A stretch of 64,000 nucleotides of DNA. It comes from Prevotella sp. (GTDB lineage Bacteria; Bacteroidota; Bacteroidia; Bacteroidales; Bacteroidaceae). This document shows, in pieces, positions 15,711 to 25,902 of the stretch (position 1 is its first letter; every line of letters starts with the position of its first letter). Location of the stretch: NCBI GenBank assembly GCA_016291085.1, contig JAEEVW010000016.1, forward strand, positions 1 through 64,000. The letters run 5' to 3'. The translations under genes and the position numbers were made by a program. Below the pieces are notes generated by a model. It was not told the origin of the DNA. It searched no databases and worked only from the letters and a program-made list of their open reading frames with translations.

Positions 15711-17159
15711 CTACTCTCCCATAAGGGAATTCAGATAGACCTCAAGGGCGGTGTATCCGGCTTTTGAGATCACCTTGTTGCGGTCGTCTGGAACGTTGGG
15801 ATTCAGCCCGTGGGCACGCTCCCACTCGTCGGCCATGCCGTCGTGGTCGTTGTCGGCAACAGGTTGTGCATCAGCATATTGCGGCCAGCCTTCCGCATCG
15901 GCTGGCGAATCGATGATGCCTGGTTTATGGGCTGACTGGCCTTGATATCGGGGTTTTCCGCTGCGCACATCCTCGATGATTCGGCGTTCGACGGCGTCGC
16001 GATGAATAGTGCCTGCTTTCGCCAGCACTTTCTTATAGGCCTTCTTGGCGGATTCTGCCTTGGTGAGATAAGGCTGATAGTCAGCCGTTTGCAGGCGTTG
16101 CATGGACTTCTGTTGGTCAATAGTGAAGCCCGTCTGATTGCTGACGAGTGCCCAGCTGTCGCGCGCCTTCACACCCTCCATCACGTTGCCGTTCATATAC
16201 CAACGGGAAGGCGACGTAAGCTGTTTGCCCTTGCGGGCATTGCTCAACTCGATGAACACATTATCGTCGGGATGGGCAGGACCGGGCTTGTAGTAGTTGC
16301 CCACGAAGTTGCACTCGTGCGTGCTACCCTCGCCAGCCTCGTTCTCGCCACCATAGCAGGAATTGCGACGGCCCCAGTTGAAGTTCACGTTGTTCTGGTA
16401 TTCCAGGAAGACATTGCGGTCGCCCTTGGGATTCGAGGCACCATTGATGCGTGGCGAACGACTGTCGTTGTGGGCCAGCAGGTTGTGATGGAACGTAGCA
16501 GGCGAGCCGCCCCACTGACAACCATAGCCGCGAACACCCTTCTTGTGGCCTGCGTCATGGAGTCCCTCGTGAATGATGCACCACTGAAGAGTGGTATAGT
16601 GGTTGTCGTACATGGTGACATTCTCCTCGCCACTCCAGCCAAAGCAGCAGTGGTCGATGATGATGTTGCGGGCATTCTCGATGCCAATGGCGCCACCTTC
16701 GATGAAATTTTCTTTCTTTGACTTCGCTGGGTCACCAATGGTACCCAGTCGCGAACGGATGTTGCGAATGATGACATTCTCGGAACCGCCCAGGTTCAGC
16801 TTTCCACCACGTAGCAGGATGCCCTCGCCAGGGGCTGTCTGACCAGCAATGGTCACGTTCTTCAGTTTGGCGCGGATGGAACGTTCGTGCTTACGCTGCG
16901 GATCAGGGCCGATGTCGATGATGCCTCTGACGCGGAACACGATGGTGGCATTCTCGCGACCCGCCTCCGTCAGTGCCCAGCGCAAAGAGCCCTCGCCAGC
17001 ATCGTTGAGATTCGTCACCTCGACCACTTTGCCCCCGCGTCCGCCCGAGGCATACTTGCCAAAGCCCTCAGCCGTTGGGAAGGCCAGCGTCTGTGCCAGA
17101 CTGTCTAAGGCTATTACCGTCAGGGCAACAAAAAAGGTCACTATCTTCTTCATTTGCAT
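15711..17159 (-). CDS. Secreted pectate lyase, PL1 type
   Basis: About 483 aa with a signal peptide (MKKIVTFFVALTVIALDSLA). ATGs at 17159 and 17153 are both possible. It opens with AFPTAEGFGKYASGGRGG, as in Bacteroidetes PL1 lyases, which cleave homogalacturonan by beta-elimination. Parallel beta-helix signs follow: VTIAGQTAPGEGI, NIIIDHCCFGWS, FHHNLLAHNDSRSPRING; the last carries the catalytic-region arginines. A calcium-loop-like DNDHDGMADEWERAHGLNP sits near the C-terminus. The sorting tail of its neighbours is absent. Third gene of the operon, 15 bp after the previous stop. Extracellular or periplasmic action is inferred. Confidence 0.87.
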   Translation of the reverse strand: MQMKKIVTFFVALTVIALDSLAQTLAFPTAEGFGKYASGGRGGKVVEVTNLNDAGEGSLRWALTEAGRENATIVFRVRGIIDIGPDPQRKHERSIRAKLKNVTIAGQTAPGEGILLRGGKLNLGGSENVIIRNIRSRLGTIGDPAKSKKENFIEGGAIGIENARNIIIDHCCFGWSGEENVTMYDNHYTTLQWCIIHEGLHDAGHKKGVRGYGCQWGGSPATFHHNLLAHNDSRSPRINGASNPKGDRNVFLEYQNNVNFNWGRRNSCYGGENEAGEGSTHECNFVGNYYKPGPAHPDDNVFIELSNARKGKQLTSPSRWYMNGNVMEGVKARDSWALVSNQTGFTIDQQKSMQRLQTADYQPYLTKAESAKKAYKKVLAKAGTIHRDAVERRIIEDVRSGKPRYQGQSAHKPGIIDSPADAEGWPQYADAQPVADNDHDGMADEWERAHGLNPNVPDDRNKVISKAGYTALEVYLNSLMGE

Positions 17160-17174
17160 CAATTATCGTATCAA

Positions 17175-19799
17175 TTACTTCACTATTATCTTCTTGCCAT
17201 TCTGGATGTAGACTCCACCTTTCTTTAGCTCACTCAGCCTACGGCCCTGCAGGTCATAGAAGGTGGGATCCTTGTACTGAGGGGTATGATTAATGGTTTG
17301 AACTCCTGTAGCAGCACTGCTTACGGCTACGCCAAAGCGCTGTGTCCATTGGGTCTCACCATCGTCGACAGTTACATTGACATAGCCAAAACCAGCATTC
17401 TGACCCGCAACGACATTCAGTTCTGAACCATTGATAGCAGTTGTAAACAAACTGCTCTCAGCAGTCACTGTATAAGCTGGAGTAACTTTGTCATAATTAG
17501 CGTTCTGTCCATAAAAACCGGTAAAGTATGGCTTCACGTCCATTGTGCCTGTGGCACCGTGTCCTACTATCACATACGGATGGGCCATGAATTCAAGATA
17601 GTCTTCCAACAGCGTCCAGCCATCATGGTCTGGGTCATCGTTTTGGTTTGCCACACTAGCATTGCTGCCAACCATCTGTTCCCACCAGTCAGGCATACCG
17701 TCTTGGTCAGCATCCCAATTGGCATCACGATGTTCCTCAGGATAGTTCTCCCAGCCACCAGCATCGTCCTCGTGGTCTATCTCACCCTTGATACCCGAAC
17801 GACTACCTATATAGGTCCACGTACCCTTCAGCGTCTCCTGGATGTTACGCAGATGATGATCGTCACGCATGGGCATCGTGGCACCCGCATCGCTGGTTAC
17901 AATCTTGAAGGCTTCCTTGGCAGAATGGATGGTAGCATAGGACGTAAAGAACGGAGCGTCGTACCACGTCAACTCAGGTTCAGGACCCGTAGCCCTATAG
18001 GTTTCTCCCTTTTTGTCTTCAGTCAGCGTATGGTTCTTATTTTCACGGATATTACCACTGACATAGGCAAACTGTGAGCGATGGTCAAAGTCTTCGTTCT
18101 GGGCAGTAAACAGGTACTTGTTTGACGAGGCCTCACCCATTTTATAATAGTTGTTGACGAACTGCATCAGACGGGCACCACCATCAGTAGTACGCCCGCC
18201 CCAGTTGTAGCACACGTTATTGAACATATCCAACTCGCCAGCAGCATTGCCTGCACCATCGAGTCCACCACCCATCGACCAGTTGCGTCCCTGACAGTTA
18301 ACCAACAAATTATGGCTGAATGTGCCCACGCTACCACCGATTGTAGCGGCAAAGCCGTGATTCTTGCCATCTTCGTAGTTCTTATGCCCCGTAATACCCA
18401 GGGCCTCAGTAATCATCGAGTATTGGAAGGTGATATTTTTGGCTCCACGACTGGAGAATGTCTCGTCACTGCCCCATGCCGCTGTGGTGTGGTCGAGAAT
18501 CGTATGGTCATTACCTGCACCCAACGCATTGCCAGTATTCTCACCATAGACACCCAATCCTCGTTTGAAACGCATGTGGCGACAAATTACATCCGAGCCC
18601 AGTCCTATGTTCGAAGCTTTGATGCAGACGCCCTTGCCTGGTGCCGTCTGTCCGGCTATGGTGATGTTAGACTTGGTGAAGTGCGCGTTAAAGTCCAGTT
18701 CTATGATACCACTCACGTCGAACACAACATAGTGGGGGGCATCAATATCCATCAGACCATAGAGTAGTGTACCAGGCTCCCTTCCACCGCTGAGGCTGGT
18801 GACGTGATAGACAATGCCCCCTCGTCCACCATTGGCATAACGTCCATAGCCCTCAGCACCAGGAAATGCCAGTTGACGGGGCTTGAAACTCCACACATTA
18901 CCCTTATGTACGGTACCATTGTCGTCCACCTCGTCAACACGCCAGTAGTAGGTCTGCAGAGAGTACAGCCCTGTCTTGGTGTATTCCGTAGCAGCGCCCT
19001 CGTATTCATAATTGGTAGAGGTGGCAACGTCGTTCTCGTCAGTACCCAATACGAGTTTGTGCTTGGTAATGCCCTCGGGAGCCTTCCATGAGAAATGGAC
19101 AGTACCATCGTCTGTACCCGCATGAAAGTCCATGTGAGCAGGTTGCGGATCAGTGGCGGCAATAGCAGCCACGTCAAACTCCAAGCCACAAATCAACATT
19201 CGTGTACTGGTATAACTCTCCCCCTCCTTTAGGCGAGTAGTATAGGTAACGACAACAGGCTGTCCCTCAGTGGCTGTAAAGCTGACAAACGACTGCCCAG
19301 CCTCGTTCACACTCCGTGCCGACGAGGTCATCTTCTGGTCTGTGGCGACTACCTGTCCGTTTACGCTGACATCAAAGTCGGGCTGTACCTGATTCTTGTC
19401 CGAATTGTTATGGTAGGCCCTTAGGGTATGCTCTCCTGGTGTCAGCCCCTCAATGGTCAGGGTCAGCGAGGTCGACTTGTCATTAATAACGGTCAAGTTG
19501 CCATTCTCCAGATTAGTCACCAGCACATGCTCGCCAATCAGCTTTAGCTTATTGGTTTCCACATCCTGCTTGCTCCAGTTGCTGCCCAACGATGTGGCAG
19601 CTCCACCTGGTGTCAGCGTGATGGTAACACCATTGTCAAAGGTCTTGCTGTCTGATGCTACTCGCCCTACTTCCCATGAGGTGAACCCCACCTCGGTATG
19701 CTTGTCTGGATTCGCCTTACCAGGAAAGTCGAAGTCAATCTTCTGTGCCAACAGCGTGGTTGAACAGATGAGACCGAATGATATCAGTATCTTTCTCAT
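17175..19799 (-). CDS. Secreted multidomain pectate-lyase-like protein
   Basis: 874 aa with a signal peptide. An N-terminal beta-rich region (about 20-210) precedes a fibronectin-type III-like module (about 215-310, PAHMDFHAGTDDGTVHFSWKAP ... YYWRVDEVDDNG), then the PL1-like beta-helix (about 312-690, AFPGAEGYGRYANGGRGG, ITIAGQTAPGKGV). A thrombospondin type-3-like Asp-rich piece (DADQDGMPDWWEQMVGSN) and a C-terminal sorting-like tail (FYDLQGRRLSELKKGGVYIQNGKKIIVK region) end it. Where its neighbours read SRSPRxNG this protein reads CQGRNWSMGGG, so the arginine pattern of the active site differs and its substrate or activity may differ. Second gene in the operon, 8 bp after the first. Confidence 0.82.
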   Translation of the reverse strand: MRKILISFGLICSTTLLAQKIDFDFPGKANPDKHTEVGFTSWEVGRVASDSKTFDNGVTITLTPGGAATSLGSNWSKQDVETNKLKLIGEHVLVTNLENGNLTVINDKSTSLTLTIEGLTPGEHTLRAYHNNSDKNQVQPDFDVSVNGQVVATDQKMTSSARSVNEAGQSFVSFTATEGQPVVVTYTTRLKEGESYTSTRMLICGLEFDVAAIAATDPQPAHMDFHAGTDDGTVHFSWKAPEGITKHKLVLGTDENDVATSTNYEYEGAATEYTKTGLYSLQTYYWRVDEVDDNGTVHKGNVWSFKPRQLAFPGAEGYGRYANGGRGGIVYHVTSLSGGREPGTLLYGLMDIDAPHYVVFDVSGIIELDFNAHFTKSNITIAGQTAPGKGVCIKASNIGLGSDVICRHMRFKRGLGVYGENTGNALGAGNDHTILDHTTAAWGSDETFSSRGAKNITFQYSMITEALGITGHKNYEDGKNHGFAATIGGSVGTFSHNLLVNCQGRNWSMGGGLDGAGNAAGELDMFNNVCYNWGGRTTDGGARLMQFVNNYYKMGEASSNKYLFTAQNEDFDHRSQFAYVSGNIRENKNHTLTEDKKGETYRATGPEPELTWYDAPFFTSYATIHSAKEAFKIVTSDAGATMPMRDDHHLRNIQETLKGTWTYIGSRSGIKGEIDHEDDAGGWENYPEEHRDANWDADQDGMPDWWEQMVGSNASVANQNDDPDHDGWTLLEDYLEFMAHPYVIVGHGATGTMDVKPYFTGFYGQNANYDKVTPAYTVTAESSLFTTAINGSELNVVAGQNAGFGYVNVTVDDGETQWTQRFGVAVSSAATGVQTINHTPQYKDPTFYDLQGRRLSELKKGGVYIQNGKKIIVK

Positions 19800-19807
19800 C
19801 TCTTTCT

Positions 19808-22800
19808 TTATTTGCAGACAACTTTTGTGGTGCGTGTCGTACCATCCGACAGTGTTTCACGAATCACGTTTATTCCATGCTGCAAACGCGACACTTGGCG
19901 TCCGTCGGGCGTGAAGTACTCGCGACGAACGACTGGGGCAGAGGCGGTGGGTAGCGCAATGCCTGACGGGCTGCCTAAAGATGCCATTTCGCCACAAACG
20001 CCATACGCACTGATGGCCTGCACGGTGACATGACTGCCTGTAGCAGAGGTATTGGTGGTGATGGTAGCCACATCGTCGGCCACAACCAGATACGACTGGG
20101 CAAAGCCTGTAGGATCGCTCCACGACACCGTATTACCATTAACGCTGAGCGTGGGGGCTGGCAGAATGAAGCCCTGCCAGTCGGCATCCCAGCCATCTGA
20201 TCCACGCAACATATAGTCGAGTTGATAGCTATTCACTTCGACAGGTGTCAACACGGCCTTGCTGGCCTTGGTGGTTCCTGCTTCATTCTTGAACGAAGTC
20301 TTGCGCTGACTCAGGTCAACAACATTGCCACTGGCATCCATCGTGTTATATTCAGCCATCTGCGAGGGCAGTCCATCCATATCGTTCCAACCCTGAGCGG
20401 TGATGCTGACACCGCTAGTCAGCTGGGTGTTGATGAAGGCTACCTTAGGCGTATTGCCCCAAGGGCGTCCCAATGCAGTAGTAGAGCCCGACTGGGCAGC
20501 GGTAATGGTAGCATTGCGGAACACATAGCCATAGTTGGGAGAGATATGGTCTGGAGCCACTATGACGTTCGAGGTACGCAGAACATGCAGGGTAACATCG
20601 TCGAAGAAGGCCTCGCCAGCACCATAAATAAAGTCGGTAGTACCAGTAACCTTGCTATTACGCACCAGATGGCGATGTCCGTCCTTACCCGTACGATAGG
20701 TGTCCTGCCAACCTTCTAGATTACAGTTGGTTATGATGATGCGGTCTGCCTTGGTATAGAGTGCCAGTGCCTGACCTTCATTGGTACGTGTGTTGCGGAT
20801 AGTCAGATTGTCGAACGAAGCATCATTGGCTGTCACATTGATGGTTGAGGTATTATCAACGTTACCCTCAGCAGCTATCTTATTCCACGAGATAATGGTA
20901 TTGTCGCGCGACTGACCCATCAGGTGGACATTCTGGCGATTAATCTGAACATGACCTTCGTAAGTACCTTTCTTTATAAATATATAATAAGGTGTAGCGT
21001 CGCTGGGAGCAGCATCAATGGCTGCCTGGATAGTCTGATAGGTCTCACCCTCGCCCACAACGGCATTGAAGGAAGTAAAGGTGCCGCCACCGGGCTGATG
21101 CTTGGTGTAGAGTTTGGCGTCAATTTGTCCGTCAGCCACACCATTGAGGAACAGCTCCAAATTGCTGTATCCGCTGGCAGTCAGCTTCATGCCATCACTG
21201 GCATCATTGGGGTTCAAGCCCACAGAGGTTTCGTAAGCGTCGGGCAGTCCGTCGCCATCGGTATCGACTACAGCGCAGTCGGTGTCGTCCATCTGGAGAC
21301 GGGGATAGCAGGTGACATCGATTTCCTTATTATCTGAGGCATTGTCGCCTTCGTAAAGTGCTGCAAAGTCGTCGTGCGACTGAAGCGTAATGTCGTAGGG
21401 CGAGTCGATGATGCCCAACTTGGCACCACGGGCACCTCCGAACTGTGGGTCGATGGTGCCAGCAGCCTCAGCGAGAATGCGTGCGTCGACCTCGTCATAG
21501 CGTGGCAGCGAGGCACCAGCCTGACTAGTGACTTTCTTAAAGGCCTCATCAGCTGTCTCGTAAGTGGTATAAGTGAGTTCTCCTGCAACGGGCTCTGTGA
21601 GCAGTGCCTTGTCTGCCAATGCCTGCGAGGGTGAGAGTGACCAGAAGTTCATGGCTCGTGAGGAATTGTTGCTGACAAAGCCATAGAAGTTGTCATCGTT
21701 GACCTTCTGCAACTCCTCGTCCTTCCAGATATTGGCTGATGGAGCCCATTTGCTGCTCAGTTCAAACTTGTTTCCTTTCAGATACCACTGTCCCACATCA
21801 TTGATGGTGCCTCCACTGGCAGAACACCAGTAACGACGACTGCCTGTAGCATTCTTGGTGGCAGGACCTGGACGATAGTAGTTGTTAATCATGTAGATGC
21901 GGTCGTAATCTGTTTCGCCACCAGCAGAATTCTCACCACCATAGATAGCATTCACGCTACCCCAGTTGTAGATGACATTATTGGTAAACTCATTGACTGC
22001 CTGCCTATCATGGTTCTCTGTACGTACACCATTAAAGCGTGGCGAACGGCTGTTGTTATGGGCAAACAGACAGTGGTGCATCGTGCTGCGTTTTCCACCC
22101 CACTGGGCTCCGTAAGAACGATTACCCTTGTTGTTACGTGAGTCATACAATCCCTCGGAGAATATGCACCACTGGGTAGTGGTATTGTTGTTGTCATAGA
22201 GGGTGATGTTCTCCTCCATCGACCAGCTAAAGGAGCAATGGTCAAGGACGATGTTCTCCACATTTTCCACACCCAAGGGCGACATACTGTTTTTAGGCAG
22301 ATCGCCAGCACGGAAACGGATGTGGCGGATGATGATGTTAGAGCCCAGCTTCACCCTATAGCCTGCCAGACAGATACCACCGCCAGGAGCCGTCTGACCA
22401 GCAATCGTGGTATTCGACCTGACGTCCACATTCCTGGTCAGGAAAATGGTGCCAGCGACCTTGAAGAGTACTGTACGAGGGGTGTCGTCGCCAGTTGACA
22501 CTGCCCAACGGAAGGTACCCTCCTCGCCAGTATCATCGAGACGGGTGACGTAATAGACCTTCGATCCACGACTGTCAAACATGCGTCCGCCCGTCGTAAA
22601 GCGGCCCCAACCCTCACAGCCTGGGAACGCGACGAGGTCGGGATTATAGTTTGGCAACTTCGAGAAGACAGCATAGACTGTACAATCCTCCTTCAGTGTG
22701 AACTGATAGGTAGACGATGTAGACAACGTCGTGCCATTGCCGTCCTCCCAACGGTCGAACTGATGCCCTATGGCTGCGGTAGCCTTCAATGTCACGTTGG

Positions 22801-23230
22801 TGCCATAATTGAATTTATAGCCTCCCTCGACAGGAGTGCCTTCAGGGCTGACACTCACAGTTCCCATGCCTTCGCAACCCGGCTTAATGAAACCCAATAC
22901 GGTGTTTGCTGGTTGCTCCTTGAACTGAGCCGTAATGGTGACATCGGCATTCAGCGTGAACTTGTGAGGATTCTCAGTAGACACTAGTTCGCCATTGATA
23001 TACCACCCTTCGAAAGAGTAGCCTGCAGAAGCTGTGGCAGTAATATTACCCGTCTGTGTACCAGTCAACACCTTCGCACTAGTGGGGTTGACGGTTCCTG
23101 CCCCCTCAGGAGCAACAACAAACGTGGCCGTTACATACGTGAAAGCCTGTATGCCCGGGATGACTGTCAGTGCGGAGACGACAGTACACACCAGAAAAAA
23201 AGTCAATAAAGTTACAATCTGTTTCTTCAT
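19808..23230 (-). CDS. Pectate lyase (PL1) - pectin methylesterase (CE8) fusion
   Basis: 1140 aa from the ATG at 23230; an ATG at 23239 adds MSD. After the signal peptide come two InlB B-repeat-like modules (about 38-108 and 118-193, both with GYSFEGWY/GHQFDRWE). The PL1 domain runs about 203-640 (AFPGCEGWGRFTTGGR, TTIAGQTAPGGGI, HNNSRSPRFNG). A calcium-loop piece (DTDGDGLPDAYETSVGLNP) leads into the CE8 domain at about 715-1020 (YQTIQAAIDAAPS, GTTDFIYGAGEAFFDD, LGRPWG, with the catalytic Asp residues). A beta module and a sorting-like C-terminus follow. CE8 strips methyl esters so that PL1 can cleave; one chain does both. First gene of the leftward operon. Confidence 0.9.
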   Translation of the reverse strand: MKKQIVTLLTFFLVCTVVSALTVIPGIQAFTYVTATFVVAPEGAGTVNPTSAKVLTGTQTGNITATASAGYSFEGWYINGELVSTENPHKFTLNADVTITAQFKEQPANTVLGFIKPGCEGMGTVSVSPEGTPVEGGYKFNYGTNVTLKATAAIGHQFDRWEDGNGTTLSTSSTYQFTLKEDCTVYAVFSKLPNYNPDLVAFPGCEGWGRFTTGGRMFDSRGSKVYYVTRLDDTGEEGTFRWAVSTGDDTPRTVLFKVAGTIFLTRNVDVRSNTTIAGQTAPGGGICLAGYRVKLGSNIIIRHIRFRAGDLPKNSMSPLGVENVENIVLDHCSFSWSMEENITLYDNNNTTTQWCIFSEGLYDSRNNKGNRSYGAQWGGKRSTMHHCLFAHNNSRSPRFNGVRTENHDRQAVNEFTNNVIYNWGSVNAIYGGENSAGGETDYDRIYMINNYYRPGPATKNATGSRRYWCSASGGTINDVGQWYLKGNKFELSSKWAPSANIWKDEELQKVNDDNFYGFVSNNSSRAMNFWSLSPSQALADKALLTEPVAGELTYTTYETADEAFKKVTSQAGASLPRYDEVDARILAEAAGTIDPQFGGARGAKLGIIDSPYDITLQSHDDFAALYEGDNASDNKEIDVTCYPRLQMDDTDCAVVDTDGDGLPDAYETSVGLNPNDASDGMKLTASGYSNLELFLNGVADGQIDAKLYTKHQPGGGTFTSFNAVVGEGETYQTIQAAIDAAPSDATPYYIFIKKGTYEGHVQINRQNVHLMGQSRDNTIISWNKIAAEGNVDNTSTINVTANDASFDNLTIRNTRTNEGQALALYTKADRIIITNCNLEGWQDTYRTGKDGHRHLVRNSKVTGTTDFIYGAGEAFFDDVTLHVLRTSNVIVAPDHISPNYGYVFRNATITAAQSGSTTALGRPWGNTPKVAFINTQLTSGVSITAQGWNDMDGLPSQMAEYNTMDASGNVVDLSQRKTSFKNEAGTTKASKAVLTPVEVNSYQLDYMLRGSDGWDADWQGFILPAPTLSVNGNTVSWSDPTGFAQSYLVVADDVATITTNTSATGSHVTVQAISAYGVCGEMASLGSPSGIALPTASAPVVRREYFTPDGRQVSRLQHGINVIRETLSDGTTRTTKVVCK

Positions 23231-23302
23231 ATCACTCATTACGTTTTGGTAGTTTTAATATATAGACGCACAAGTATTAGTTTTGTCCCCCATATTCACG
23301 AC

Positions 23303-23333
23303 AAAAAAAGGAGCCACCCCAAAAGGCAGCTCC
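23303..23333 (-). terminator. Rho-independent terminator after the unknown secreted gene
   Basis: On the minus strand a GGAGC...GCTCC stem is followed by seven T (23309-23303), 24 bp after the stop at 23357. Confidence 0.7.
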
Positions 23334-23356
23334 ACATGCTTTTTATTGAAAAAACA

Positions 23357-24364
23357 TTACTTCTGAATTCTCTTATGACCATTCTGGATAACTACACCCT
23401 TGTAGTTCTCAGCAACCTTCTGACCAGCAAGGTTGTAACGAGGAGCATTGCTGTCAAGTTCAGCCTTCACATTGGCAATACCTGCAGAGCCTGCTGAAAA
23501 ATAGAAGCCGTAGATACCAATCTGGCTCTTGGGGTTGAACAGCCAATAGGTCTTGCCTGCCTCCACATCGAAATCGATATAGCCAAGGACAGGACGGTTC
23601 TGGGTAACACCATTGGTGTGCTGCAGCACGAAGTCGTCAGCCATCTTACCAACGTTGAAATACTTCTCAGTGCCAGGAATCACATTGCCCTCCTCATCTT
23701 TCTGAGACTCATAAGCAAAACCAGTATTCTGGTAATAGATGCTTACATTAATATTAGCAGGAGCCATAGGTGTCAGGGTAGCTTCGTCTACGACATAAGT
23801 AGGATTGGTATTCTTGTTACCATAGATAGCTACACGAAGAGCACCGCTGGTAGTAGCAGCAAATTTGTAATATGCGCCCTTAGCAGGCATAGCTGTTGCT
23901 CCTGGCTCCCAAAAAGTGTCGTAAGCGCGGAACACCTCGTCACCATCAGAATTCAGTTCATAGAACTCCCAATGCTGGAAACCAGGATTGCCCTTCGGCA
24001 TCAGATACTGGGCGAACTGTGGCGTGCAATCGTCAGTAATCAGAGCATCATTGCCATCAACAGAGCCTTTCAGTTCCCAATAAACCTGTGTTTTTCCGTC
24101 TTCTACATCCTTCTTGCTCAAGCTGTTAGGAGTAGAGACACCTGTCATCGTGATACCATCAACAGTGGCAGTAATCGTAGATGTCTTAATAGTCAAAGGA
24201 ATACTTGTGTCAGGACCTTCGGCAGTACCGCCACCATAAACGCCTTCTGTCAGATCCGTCTCGACAGCGGTAGCAAGGTCAAACTCAGCAGCCTTCCAGA
24301 TAGACTGTGCCTGAACACTCATAGCTGCAACAGCTACGGAAATAAGAGTAAAGATTTTCTTCAT
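23357..24364 (-). CDS. Secreted protein of unknown function with sorting-like tail
   Basis: 335 aa with a signal peptide (MKKIFTLISVAVAAMSVQAQ). I do not recognise the family. Composition is that of a beta-rich extracellular protein, and the middle (YYKFAATTSGALRVAIYGNKNTN ... DFDVEAGKTYWLFNPKSQIGIYGFYF) resembles beta-sandwich ligand-binding modules found in secreted Bacteroidetes proteins. The end, RYNLAGQKVAENYKGVVIQNG, matches the tail shared by other exported proteins here. It has its own promoter (TACTTTTG, 24444-24451) and terminator, so it is a single-gene unit beside the pectin operon. Confidence 0.65.
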   Translation of the reverse strand: MKKIFTLISVAVAAMSVQAQSIWKAAEFDLATAVETDLTEGVYGGGTAEGPDTSIPLTIKTSTITATVDGITMTGVSTPNSLSKKDVEDGKTQVYWELKGSVDGNDALITDDCTPQFAQYLMPKGNPGFQHWEFYELNSDGDEVFRAYDTFWEPGATAMPAKGAYYKFAATTSGALRVAIYGNKNTNPTYVVDEATLTPMAPANINVSIYYQNTGFAYESQKDEEGNVIPGTEKYFNVGKMADDFVLQHTNGVTQNRPVLGYIDFDVEAGKTYWLFNPKSQIGIYGFYFSAGSAGIANVKAELDSNAPRYNLAGQKVAENYKGVVIQNGHKRIQK

Positions 24365-24443
24365 AATCGTTTTGTTTTAATTATTTGTTAGTAAATTTGT
24401 TTGTTTCGTAACGTTTTGCATGACAAATGCACGTACTTCGTTG

Positions 24444-24451
24444 CAAAAGTA
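24444..24451 (-). promoter_or_regulatory. -7 box TACTTTTG in a dyad
   Basis: Exact TAnnTTTG match, 80 nt before the ATG at 24364. It overlaps a 9-bp inverted repeat (CACGTACTT...AAAGTACGTG, about 24430-24454), a possible operator. Confidence 0.5.
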
Positions 24452-24486
24452 CGTGTTTTCTTTGAAACTACCAAATATTTTTAGGA

Positions 24487-25902
24487 TTATTTTTCCTTTT
24501 TCAGTCGGAACGAGTTCTCAATGCTGTTCAACTCAGCCATAAAGGACTTGTCGACCTTCAGACGCTGCTCGATGGCGCTACAGCTATGGATGACGGTAGA
24601 ATGGTCGCGTCCGCCAATAAGTTGTCCGATGCGTCCAGCAGGCATATTGGTGTACTTCTGGGCCAGATACATAGACACCTGACGCACAATGACAATGTCG
24701 CGTTTGCGCGAACGGGTAAAGATGCTCTTCTGTTCGACGCCGTAGTGTCCACAAACCTTCTCCAAAATGTCATCAATGGTCAACGGCTTGTTGTCCAACT
24801 TCACAGCACGCTGGATGATGCGCTGGGCCAGACGGATGTCGACATTGGAATTGTAAACCACCGAATAAGCCAGCAACGAATTGATGACACCCTCCAGATC
24901 GCGCACAGAGCCATTGGCTGTCTCAGCGATAAACTGAATAACGTCCTCGGGAATCTTCAAGCCATCACGACGACACTTGGCATTCAGAATATCGATGCAC
25001 AACTGCACGTTGGGCTGTTCGAGCTCGGCGATAAGTCCACAAGCGAAACGCGTCAGAAGACGATCCTTGACACCCTGCAAGTCAACAGGAGGACGATCGG
25101 AAGCCAGAATAATCTGTTTGCCCAAACGGAACAGGTGGTCGAAGATATGGAAGAACGTGTCGAGCGTCTTCGTTGCTGTTGCCCACTCCTGGATGTCGTC
25201 GACTATCAGCACATCGATGCTCTGATAGAAACGAATGAAGTCGTTGACCGTATTCCTGCGGGTAGCATCCGTAAACTGCACCTGGAAGAGACGGGCAGAT
25301 ACATATAGTACGCGTCTGCGCGGGTACACCTCTTTACAACGTACGCCTATGGCATTGATAAGGTGCGTCTTGCCACAGCCCGAAGGACCATAGACAAAGA
25401 AGGGATTGAAGGTCGACTTGCCCGGATGCTCAGCGATGGAGATACCAACTGTACGCGGCAATTTGTTGGAATCACCCTCGATAAAGCTCTGGAATGTCTT
25501 ATGCAAGTCAAGCTGGGGATCCAGTTCCTGATGGGGCACCGCATCGAGCAATGTTGGCGACTTGTTAATGCCTTCGCGCTTCACGGGGACATCGATATCG
25601 ACTGGTTCACTACCCGCCTCATCGATTGTCAACTTATGCTGCTGGTCGACAACAATACGGTAATTCAACTGCACACTATTACCAAAACAACGACAGAGCC
25701 CTTTACTCAACAAGTTCACGTAGTGCTGCTCCAGATACTCATACACGTACCTGCTCGGCACCTGTACGAGGAGAGTCCGGCTGTCGTCGTCGTATTTCTC
25801 GAAGACGATAGGCGCGAACCAAGTTCTGAATTGCTGCTCCGTGACGTTGTCTTTTATGAATTGAAGGCAGTTGTCCCAAAGCGCCTTTGGATTATTTCCC
25901 AT
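24487..25902 (-). CDS. dnaA: Chromosomal replication initiator DnaA
   Basis: 471 aa. Domain I (about 1-85, LWDNCLQFIKDNVTEQQFRTWFAPI) mediates self-association; a linker follows; domain III is the AAA+ ATPase (about 125-345) with Walker A GPSGCGKTH and Walker B VLIVDDIQ. Domain IV carries the DNA-binding signature IGQLIGGRDHSTVIHS. Length and all motifs fit a functional protein that opens the replication origin. The 372 bp upstream hold DnaA-box-like sequences. No co-directional partner gene follows closely, so it is probably monocistronic. Confidence 0.97.
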   Translation of the reverse strand: MGNNPKALWDNCLQFIKDNVTEQQFRTWFAPIVFEKYDDDSRTLLVQVPSRYVYEYLEQHYVNLLSKGLCRCFGNSVQLNYRIVVDQQHKLTIDEAGSEPVDIDVPVKREGINKSPTLLDAVPHQELDPQLDLHKTFQSFIEGDSNKLPRTVGISIAEHPGKSTFNPFFVYGPSGCGKTHLINAIGVRCKEVYPRRRVLYVSARLFQVQFTDATRRNTVNDFIRFYQSIDVLIVDDIQEWATATKTLDTFFHIFDHLFRLGKQIILASDRPPVDLQGVKDRLLTRFACGLIAELEQPNVQLCIDILNAKCRRDGLKIPEDVIQFIAETANGSVRDLEGVINSLLAYSVVYNSNVDIRLAQRIIQRAVKLDNKPLTIDDILEKVCGHYGVEQKSIFTRSRKRDIVIVRQVSMYLAQKYTNMPAGRIGQLIGGRDHSTVIHSCSAIEQRLKVDKSFMAELNSIENSFRLKKEK

